Assembly (NCBI GenBank): GCA_008933995.1 | Contig: WARS01000044.1 | Span: 2,128,866-2,192,865 of the forward strand | Length of the DNA: 64,000 nt | From: Datnioides undecimradiatus | Lineage: Eukaryota > Chordata > Actinopteri > Lobotiformes > Datnioididae | Direction of reading: 5' to 3' | Part shown: piece by piece, positions 55,911 to 64,000 of the stretch | How positions within the stretch are numbered: position 1 is the first letter of the stretch | How the letters are laid out: each line of letters starts with the position of its first letter | The notes under the pieces: generated by a model | Told to the model about the DNA's origin: nothing | Database searches by the model: none | Seen by the model: only the letters and a program-made list of their open reading frames with translations | Program-made: the position numbers and the translations under genes

Positions 55911-58900
55911 TCACTCTGATCGATGCGTGAGGTTAGTTCTGATTGGTAGTGTTGTGTCGATCCAGTGGTTTGGATTTTCGATCATGGAGTTCCACACAGC
56001 AGTCTCCTCTTCTGTGGAGTCCATCCAGCTGACGGCCTCCCCATAACTCTGACCTGCCATGTAAAGTACACAGTTATTCAGTTTATGTTCAAGACATTAA
56101 CACAATAATCCTCGTTTGAAGAAAGATGTTTATCTTAATGAGGCCATAAAAGCAATCCATAAGCATCTGACTTCAACTCATATACTATACTATACTATAC
56201 TATACTGTATGTACTATATATACTATATTTCCTTGTTTGTTTCTTTGTTTTCTTGTGTTGCTTTCAGTGCAGGCTCAGCTGGAAAAACAAGAGTTTCTAC
56301 CAATGGACTCAAATCCAAGAGACAATGCCTGACAGTCAAAGAGGGGAATCGTAATCACAGCCCCCAAGCTGAAAACATTAACAACAAACAATCCAAAAAG
56401 CCCACAGAAGGCAACCCTGCCCCCTGAATATTACAACTCTCTGTTGAGAGTCTGTTTACAACCAGCAAAACCTCATCAAAGTTGTCACTTCCCACCACTC
56501 TACTGACAGCACCTTCCTTCAGAGGCTGGTGCTCTGTCAGTGATTTGATTTTGAGTGCTTCACACTCCTTGTCAAGCACAGTGACACAAGCTATGAGCAA
56601 AACAGCAAGATCAACAGAGGCACACTACTTCACAACAACTTTTTTATGTGAAATCAGAATTGTTTTCCACGTTGCTCACATGTATAACTTCGCTTATGAT
56701 GCCTTTTTCACCCCATCTGCCAATTTTGTGCTGGATTGTGCTCTTTGCTGAACAGCTGGTGGCTCCACATATGATACTTAACAATGCACAGTAATGCTGA
56801 GACTCTCTGTTAACCTAGAAATGACCTCGCTCTGATGACATGACCATCTGAAATGCCTGAAATGCCAAATGGACAAAACACAGTGTGAAGTACTGGACTG
56901 AAGTGTTGTCACCATGCCACTTTAAAACAGCACTGTAGATGAAGCATAAACCTGCCTTCATGGCACCATATACAAAGCAGGCCATAAAACAAGAAACCCA
57001 GTCCAAAAAAACCCCTTTAACATCCCATCCCCTGACGCAGTGGCTGCTGACCCCCCTACCAGCCGATGAAATGTCAGGAGAACCATGAGATACCATTAAA
57101 TCTCTAATCACAGCTCAGCACAAAAAATGTCAGGAGATGCTGGCACAGCTGAGTTTTAAAAAGGGAGATGCTGGAGCTTTTATTCATCACCTTGTTCACC
57201 TTTTGTCCAGGCTACAGTCAACTACTGACCTGCAGGAGACAGCCCAAGATAAACATGTAAGTAAGTTAATTCAAAGCACCCTGCCAACAACAGGCTGGAA
57301 CTAAGAGGCGTTTGATTAGAGATAAGATAAGATCCTCTGTAAAGACCAGGCTGTTGTCCATGAGGCCTGCTGCACTGGAGAACAAATACTGTTTCAAATC
57401 ACCAAAACTGACTACTGCTTTCAGAGCAAGATAAAGATAAGACATGTTGTTCCCCTATCTGGTCACTTTATATATCATTTGTTGCAAATGCCTTCACTAG
57501 AACTACAGAGTCTCCACAAATAACTGGTCTTGCCATTTCATTTTCACTGTTTGCATGTTTGATGTTTAAGACATCCAGGTATACTGGATTTTAGTGAACA
57601 CTTATTTGCTATGCAAAAATGTAGTTGGGCAATGGCATTTACAGCGGAAAACAAAGTCACACTCACACTCCCTCTGTGTTTGTTGTAACTTCTCTCTTCT
57701 TTGTTCTAGTAGGTCTGGCTGCATGTGCATTTTAGTGCATGTCAGTCCCTCCCTATGTTCCCAGAGTCTATTTTCAACATTGCAGCTTTCCAGAATTTGA
57801 TGAAGCCCAGTCTGAGCATGTATCTGTACACTTAAAAGATATAATTTATAACATTTCTGCACTAAAATGCCTAAAATTACAGCAACCATAATATGTAGTT
57901 TCTGAAATTGTGTACTTAGGTTATCCAACATGTTTAAAACAATGTTCAAACCCAGAAGAATCCATAATTTTATTCAAAATAATGGTGCGTTTTATTTAGT
58001 CCCCTGTCAGTGGCATCTTATCCCCTTTACTCCTCTTGTTGCTATGACAACAAATGATCTGTCAGAGAAAGAGGAAGGAAGTCTGTCAATGTGACAAACA
58101 TAACATTATAAAACTTTAATACCTCACATGGTCCGTGAACCTTTCTCCCTGAGTAATGTCAGATAGACTTTAATTGGCAAGGATGGCTGTCTTACAATGA
58201 GGACAACAAATCCCATGATCCCATGCTGCTTTATGCTATCAAACTATGCCTTTGGTTTTGAGAACAGAAAATACATACTGTGCTTTAAATAAAGGTTAAA
58301 TAGTCAGTAAGTGCAAACTGACTCATTTTGTTCATGTGGACATGAATAAAAGTCACTCACCTGTTCCACAGCTCAGGCGAATCCCTCCTAGGATGTGTGT
58401 TTTTAACCCCTCACGCTGCCAGACAGTCAGCTCAGCACAGGCCTCCCTCAGGTCGCTGGTGTGGAAGCCATCATACACCATGGTGTGGTTGTAGGTCGGG
58501 CTGATGGAGCGCTTCACCATCCGCGTCTTCTGACCACTCTGTCGACTGGCATCAGGGAGTATGTAGCTGGACGGGTGTAGATCATGACAATTTCAGATTC
58601 AAACCAAAATTTGGTTTATATTGATGTTGTGGCTAAAACATACACAGATTCTATGTTTTAAAGAAATATTTGACTGAGGAGATTAAAATTTTCACAGACG
58701 CCTCATAGAGCTGAGAGGAAACCGCAGGGATTCTCATACACACGGTGCTGCAAAACAGTCTTAAATATTTATTATAGCAGCTTTAGGTTTAGAGGTGGGC
58801 TGGAATATGAGAATGACAATAAGTATATAAATTTTACTTTAGTGATGCATTAATGTATTGCATTGCATTGTATTGTATGTATGATGACATTTAGTAGTAG

Positions 58901-60670
58901 GTAAAAACCTGCCCACAGACTACAGATGAAAATTAGCATATTAGCTAACTTGATGTGGAAACTAGTGAGATATTGATTAATGTACACAGTCATTAGAAAA
59001 TCAATAATTAAATCAATAAAATAAAGGTGGAAAATGTGATAACTTACTGGTAAGTTTACATTTCCCATTATTAATATAATAAAGGATAAGTAACTGATGA
59101 CAACTGAATATAAAATATGCCACAGGGTGGACGCACCTTCTAACAAACGAGTCTATAGGGCCACCTTTGTTAGACATGAGACCTTGAGCCTCCCGAAGCC
59201 AGATGTGAAGCTCTCCAGTCAGAGGAAGACCAGCACCTTAACGAGCACACACACGTAATGTATGAAACATATGTGATTGATGAAGGACATAATTTAGATC
59301 CATGTTGTGTGTGCTCTGCTCACCCTCAAATCCGTCTGGGATGAATTTAATAGAGAGCATGATTGTGCCACGACTGCTAATTGAGTCTGGGTTCAGATGA
59401 ACCTGGGATGTGGGCAGGGAGGGGAAGGGGTATAAATGAAAAAAAGATAAAGGCAGAGAAAAAGACACGGGAAGAAAAAGGGAAAGAGGCAAGTGGGAGG
59501 GAGGCAGAAGTGTGGAAGCAGCAAAAGATTAAGGTTACATAAAACCTTAGTTGAAATTCACAGCATGTCTTCCTCTCCCTTCAGCTCTCCCAGACACCAG
59601 AGACACTCCTCCCTGTATTCTGTGTCTCCAACAAAGCTGCCAAAACTGCTGTCACACAGACACTCAGATACTAAACAAATGTCGATGCAGGCAGTGTTGT
59701 GTTTTGGTAAATATTTGTCTGAGTATTCAAACACTCATGCTTATTTTTGTGACTATATAAGTTGCGTATTTGCATGAAAGTTGTTCATGTCTGCTCTCAT
59801 CCTACCCGTGGCTGCAGATCCTGCCACAGTGGCCGAGTGCACGTCCAGTCCCACTGGCCCAGAGGCACCTCCACCTCCCCAAGAAACACGTTCCTCCCCA
59901 GGGGCTCTGCGTGCCACACAGACAGGTTCAAAGTCCGGCTCCGCAGCTCTCCAATCCGCACTTTATACTATAAGAAGAACCAAAATCAGGCAACCCGTGA
60001 AAGGATGGACGGGCCAAGCGCAGGATGCCACAAGTAATATGTAAATTAGAGATTGTCTCACTCGGAGTGTCTGATCATAGACTGGGTTCAGTGTTTTCTT
60101 CTTTACTGATGTTTTCTTCTTACTATGACTTGATTTGTCTGGCAAGAGATATGCTTTTACATACCTGCAATAAACACACACACAGACACTATTGGCTGAT
60201 TTTGTATGTGACATTGCTGCTGCAAGATGCACATTGATACATGCACTGTCACTCACGGGTCCGAGCGGTTTTTGCGTGCTGAGGCGATGTCCTCGCAGCG
60301 AAACACTTGGATGTTCAGCTCCTCCTTCTGGGTGTCATAAACCAATGAGAACTGGATACGGCCCCTCACCTCCACCACTCCGAAATCCCCTGAGCTGAAC
60401 AGACTCATCATGCTTCCACTGAGCTATAACACACGCACGCACAGCACAGATCAGCTCCTACGTCACTGTCCGGAGCTGAGTCATCTTGCGTCCCTGGATA
60501 GCCAATTAATCAAACGTGCGTGTGTGCACGCACTTCTGTGTGTGTGTGTACCGTGTAGCCAGAATGAAGACTGCCGTTGGAGCTGCTGGTCTTTAGAGAG
60601 GTTGGATATGTCTCGGCCAGGCTGCTGCTGAGAGAGTCAGTGTCCCCGTTGTGACCGTCAAAGTCTTCCT

Positions 60671-60724
<54 letters not shown>

Positions 60725-62724
60725 TTATTTTGAGATACAGTGTTACATGCAACACCATGTCCTTTAACTGCTTCATTAAAAGTCAAAATTCAATTGATTT
60801 ATACATCTAAATAATTAAAACTATCATCTCAGTGTTGCTGGACTGTGTGTGAGTAGGAAGTAAAACAACTGGCCAGTTTTTCAACCACTTCTGGTCTTAT
60901 TCTGTGAATGTGGGTGTGTGCTGCAGTTACCTCAGCTTCCTCTGAGAGGCCATTACTTCTCCTTTCAGAGTCTATTAGCAAAAGGATGAGTCAATGATAA
61001 TAGTACAAAGAGGCTGTTAGATTATCACAGAGACTTTGGTAGAGATGCTTTCATACCTTTAGACGATGAAGAACTTCTGTGCTGGAGACCCTGCAGTGGA
61101 GATGATTATTTATATTTGAATGTTTTCTTCAAGCATAGAACAAAGAAACAAAAATGCAAAGACAGACCTGTATAGTACATTTTGTTCTGGGTGTAGGTGT
61201 AGGTTTCAAACTTCCTTGACTCCTGTAAACATAAACAAGATATAAGAAATTGCAGCTGCACACAGTGAAACAATTTTTCAGTGACATATGCCCTCCACTA
61301 ACCCTCCACCCTCTGCTTCTTTGCAGTCCTTCAGTCGACTCTCAGCCTCAGGATAGGTGTTGTTGTTGTGGGAGGTTTCCTCTCTCTCGCCATTGAACAG
61401 TCCAGTCAGGGGCACATCTGTTACCGTGGCAACAACCACAGAATTATGACTAGGATATCCCTCTAACAGTAGGAAACCAGGCCTGTAACAGCAGCACCAT
61501 GTTAACACGAAAACACACCTCTGCTCTTTGTCTTCCTGTGGCGTATTGTGGCGTGGACCAGTGCGCTGCTCAAATGGCTGCTATGTCGTTTGCTGCGCTC
61601 CTCATAGAACCACGTTCCAGAAAGGGAGCGCAGACGGGTCGGGTCTGTCTCCGTCTGCTGGAGGAGCCTGCAGAATTTACACAGGACAAAGTTAAACAGC
61701 AAACACTCACAACCTCCTGTTGGCAGATGATATAAGGCTAAGTGTGTCACAAAGAGTCACGGTTGTCACTTCAGTCGTGCAACATACTCAGCGGATAAAA
61801 GACAAAGACACAAACAGGTGACAAATTACAGCAAAAAGCAACATATAGTGTCTAAGTAAGGTGTTGAGTCACCATATGCTGCAAGAGCTGCTTCAGTGCA
61901 CCTTGATATTCATTCTCTTTGTCTCTACTAACACTACCGGAGGGAGGAACACCGCCTTTCTATAAGTTAATATTGAATTATTTTGTTTTCATAATTGTGG
62001 TGGAGAGCATTTGGAGTTCCCGCAGGACGAGTGCAATGTCATGGTGGTAGTAAAATGTCCGCCACAGCATAATGCAACTACCAGATTCCCCAACAGAAGG
62101 TGGCCAAGAGACGTTTTTGAACCTCTGAACTCTCAAATGAGCATTTATCTTTGTAATGAGGGGGTTTACTACAACCACACCTGAATATTTCTTTCTAAGT
62201 AATTGCTGACAGTCTCTTCTTGCTGTCAACTGCAATTATTCCAACCCTATTTACTGATGTCTCTGTCTCATCTTGAAAAGGTCCCTGTATCAAAGTCATT
62301 ATTTCTGATTATATTGAACTTACATGTTTCATATTACCATATTTCAAATTGTCAACAGCTAATGTGCACTCAGTAAAATAGTTTTTTTTACTTTAAACTA
62401 CCACAAACAGACAAATTAAAGGGAAACTTAAATAAATGACTAGATAAACAAAGAGTACAGATGCCTCCTTACAGCTGATCTCTGATTTGACTGATTTATC
62501 GTTGCAAATCTATTCTTTTAATTTGGCACGCACCTACATGTTTGTGTTAACTGGGCAAAACACCTAAACACCTAAAAAGGATCAACAGTCACCTCTGACC
62601 TTAAACGTCCTTCATCAAGACGACGCAACTCCAAGTCACGTTCTAAAACCTGCAGGATGGCAGACTGTTCCTCTTCTGTCAGATGGCTCAAGTCAAGAGA
62701 AGAATCAGCCAGCTCCTCCTCCAT
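55911..62724 (-). CDS. sytl1: Synaptotagmin-like protein, best fit SYTL1 (Slp1), complete coding region, 546 aa
   Basis: Slp proteins tether Rab27 vesicles to the plasma membrane. Exons, 5' to 3': 62600-62724 (coding part), 61519-61667, 61303-61462, 61168-61222, 61057-61090, 60931-60971, 60552-60668, 60257-60423, 60062-60164, 59806-59967, 59324-59402, 59137-59236, 58361-58566, 55911-56053; 1641 nt, all in phase. The N-terminal Slp homology domain ([13 protein letters not shown], then [20 protein letters not shown]) has no zinc finger between its halves, as in Slp1 and Slp2. Tandem C2 domains lie at about 235-370 and 385-520. The length fits SYTL1 (562 in human), not the longer SYTL2-5. The end is WMDSTEEE...[13 protein letters not shown]2A lacks the usual Ca2+-binding aspartates (WHAEPLGRN in place of a WDxD-type loop). 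Exons 3-6 are the least certain. Confidence 0.85.
56054..58360 (-). other. sytl1: Last sytl1 intron (2.3 kb)
   Basis: No second gene is recognised. It holds a TATAC pentanucleotide repeat (56181-56205). The ORFs at about 56116-56600 have no known relatives and may be old repeat debris. Confidence 0.5.
60673..60722. repeat. sytl1: (CA)n microsatellite forming the pyrimidine tract of a sytl1 acceptor
   Basis: About 25 CA units. On the sytl1 strand this reads (GT)n TTTAG followed directly by the 117-nt exon 60552-60668. Confidence 0.9.
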
Positions 62725-63213
62725 GCCTGAGTCTGAAGAGAAACCACAATCCTTACACAAACAGACAGCTCCTATTCATTTCTAAGAATAATCAAGCATG
62801 CTATATAAAGAACATTACACCTGCACAGTATCTGGTGTAAGTTTGCTCTCTTTGTTGCTCTTTCTTAACTGGTGCCTTCCAGACTTTATGCACTATGAAC
62901 CCCCTCTGATGAAATTCTGTCTTTTATCTTCTGTCACACATTGCGTCTGTCAATGAGTTTAGAATAGATTTTATCTCCTCACATTGTTTCACGTAATAAT
63001 TCTTGAGGCCTGAAGAGGAAAATGGGTGAAGTTTTTCACCAGACACAATCAAAGATGTGTCACAAAAAACACATTATTCTGTACAGAAGACATAAGTTTT
63101 GTCTTAGAAACTAAATTATCTTAAAAACCCTGATGTCTACCTTATCCTGAGCCCCAGATTAGGAACCCCATTGTTAGATCATTCAAGACACTTTGAAATC
63201 ATGTGCCCTCCAA

Positions 63214-63345
63214 TAGCTCTGGTACCTCAGTGGGTGAGGACACATACTGTGCCAGGTAGACTATTCCTGTCTGCTTCGATGCCTTTCATCCCTTCGTGCC
63301 CCAAAGGCCCTTCCTTTCAAAAGGCTTGAAAATAAACAATAATAC
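63214..63345 (+). mobile_element. Decayed tRNA-derived SINE
   Basis: An A-box-like CTGGTACCTCAGTGGGTGAG is followed about 40 bp on by a B-box-like GCTTCGATGCC. The tail then reads CCCCAAAGGCCCTTCC and ends GGCTTGAAAATAAAC. This is the layout of a common teleost tRNA-headed SINE. Confidence 0.6.
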
Positions 63346-63483
63346 TATGCAAGCTGCAATTACCTGCTAGGTTGACATTATGGGGCATGTTATCAAAATA
63401 AAAGCTACTGGGCCACAATATAATAATTTTAATGTCTTTGAGTGTGTGTTCAATGCCTTGAGGCTAGTTACCTTTGAGTAATT

Positions 63484-63495
63484 AGCGCATGCGCA
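63484..63495. promoter_or_regulatory. NRF1-like site, candidate sytl1 promoter
   Basis: AGCGCATGCGCA matches the NRF1 consensus YGCGCAYGCGCR except at the first base. It sits about 760 bp upstream of the sytl1 ATG exon, where a first exon is expected. It could also serve a gene to the right. Confidence 0.4.
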
Positions 63496-63704
63496 AAGGG
63501 ACTCTCCTCTCAAAGCGGCTGGGAGCTAGGCAAACAGGATATCATACGACGGGCTCTCACAACCTGAACCCTAAACAAGGCAAAAATAATAATATTTTAT
63601 TGCTTGGTAAATTATTGTTAATAATTTAAACAATAATAGGCTAATGATAATGTAGTGTAGGTTGCAGTCATATTCTATACTATAAAAGTGAGTAAACAGT
63701 TGTG

Positions 63705-63895
63705 GTTCCCAGCCGTTTCGCTTGTACCTCCTTCAGAGACAGAAAAAAGTTAACGTCTATTAGTCTTTTGCAAACCTTGTTTGTAAATTGTAAATTGTTT
63801 GTAAATCGATTAACTCCATATTTTGCTCCCTGGTCATCCACGCCCCCCACCCTCCACACAGGGGCCCGCCCTGCAGTTTGAGAACTATTGCTCTA
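63705..63895. mobile_element. Dispersed repeat, non-coding
   Basis: Begins GTGGTTCCCAGCCG and ends CCCTGCAGTTTGAGAACTAT, a word pair typical of a common teleost interspersed repeat (GGTTCCCAACC ... CAGTTTGAGAACCACTG). Confidence 0.5.
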
Positions 63896-63947
63896 TAATG
63901 AAGTTCCCCTTTAGGAAGAGATAGGCCCGAGCAGCACTTTCCTCATC

Positions 63948-64000
63948 ATGAACACCGCGAGAGAGCAGACACCTGTCGCCACTTTGTTCTCTTCTTTACA
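63948..64000 (+). CDS. Possible 5' end of a further gene, cut by the window
   Basis: ATG at 63948 opens a frame to the window end (MNTAREQTPVATLFSSL). The stretch is too short to identify. It could be a real start or chance. Confidence 0.2.
   Translation, partial: MNTAREQTPVATLFSSL

Larger units (their letters stand above)
62733..64000. other. Upstream region of sytl1
   Basis: The ATG exon starts at 62732 after an AG acceptor, so a non-coding first exon should lie further up but was not located. The region holds a SINE (about 63214-63345), an NRF1-like site (63484-63495), a decayed repeat (about 63705-63895) and an open start at the edge (63948). Confidence 0.5.

Noticed and set aside
56116-56600. 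Gene nested in the last sytl1 intron
   Set aside because: The ORFs are short, on both strands, and unrecognised, with no consistent splice structure.
63231-63285. Functional tRNA gene
   Set aside because: Only box-like remnants are present. No cloverleaf pairing is evident, and the tail matches a SINE.

Overview
The window is vertebrate genomic DNA, almost certainly from a spiny-rayed (percomorph) teleost. It has spliced genes with short phase-consistent introns, many (CA/TG)n microsatellites, and decayed copies of repeat families that I recognise from percomorph genomes. All five genes were rebuilt exon by exon by matching translated segments to remembered human proteins and checking AG/GT sites and codon phase. 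No alignment or database search was run.

Layout. (1) 1-33.2 kb, + strand: the last seven coding exons of elmo1 (engulfment and motility, DOCK partner) in about 30 kb of intron, then its 3' UTR. One intron holds a likely internal promoter and first exon for a 247-residue short ELMO1. (2) 33.2-41.3 kb: gene-free spacer with decayed repeats, a perfect hairpin and a perfect 185-bp direct repeat. (3) 41.28-50.94 kb, - strand: complete pex1, 24 coding exons, 1248 aa, a double AAA+ ATPase of peroxisome biogenesis. (4) 51.19-52.91 kb, + strand: complete rbm48, 5 coding exons, 359 aa, head-to-head with pex1 across 252 bp. (5) 53.10-54.30 kb, - strand: complete efcab1/calaxin, 6 coding exons, 209 aa, tail-to-tail with rbm48 and overlapping its 3' end. 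(6) 55.91-62.72 kb, - strand: complete coding region of a synaptotagmin-like gene, best fit sytl1, 14 coding exons, 546 aa. (7) 62.7-64 kb: upstream DNA of that gene with a tRNA-derived SINE, an NRF1-type motif, and a possible start of a further gene at the right edge.

The genes do not form one pathway. They are neighbours in roles covering Rac activation, peroxisomal receptor recycling, minor-intron splicing, ciliary dynein docking and Rab-dependent exocytosis. The most interesting signals are regulatory or splicing-related: an RFX X-box at the ciliary gene efcab1, a TISU/YY1-like start on rbm48, a GC-AG intron in pex1, a choice of two in-frame donors in rbm48, two splice sites embedded in TG repeats (elmo1 and sytl1), and the elmo1 internal promoter. 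I found no clearly new protein system.
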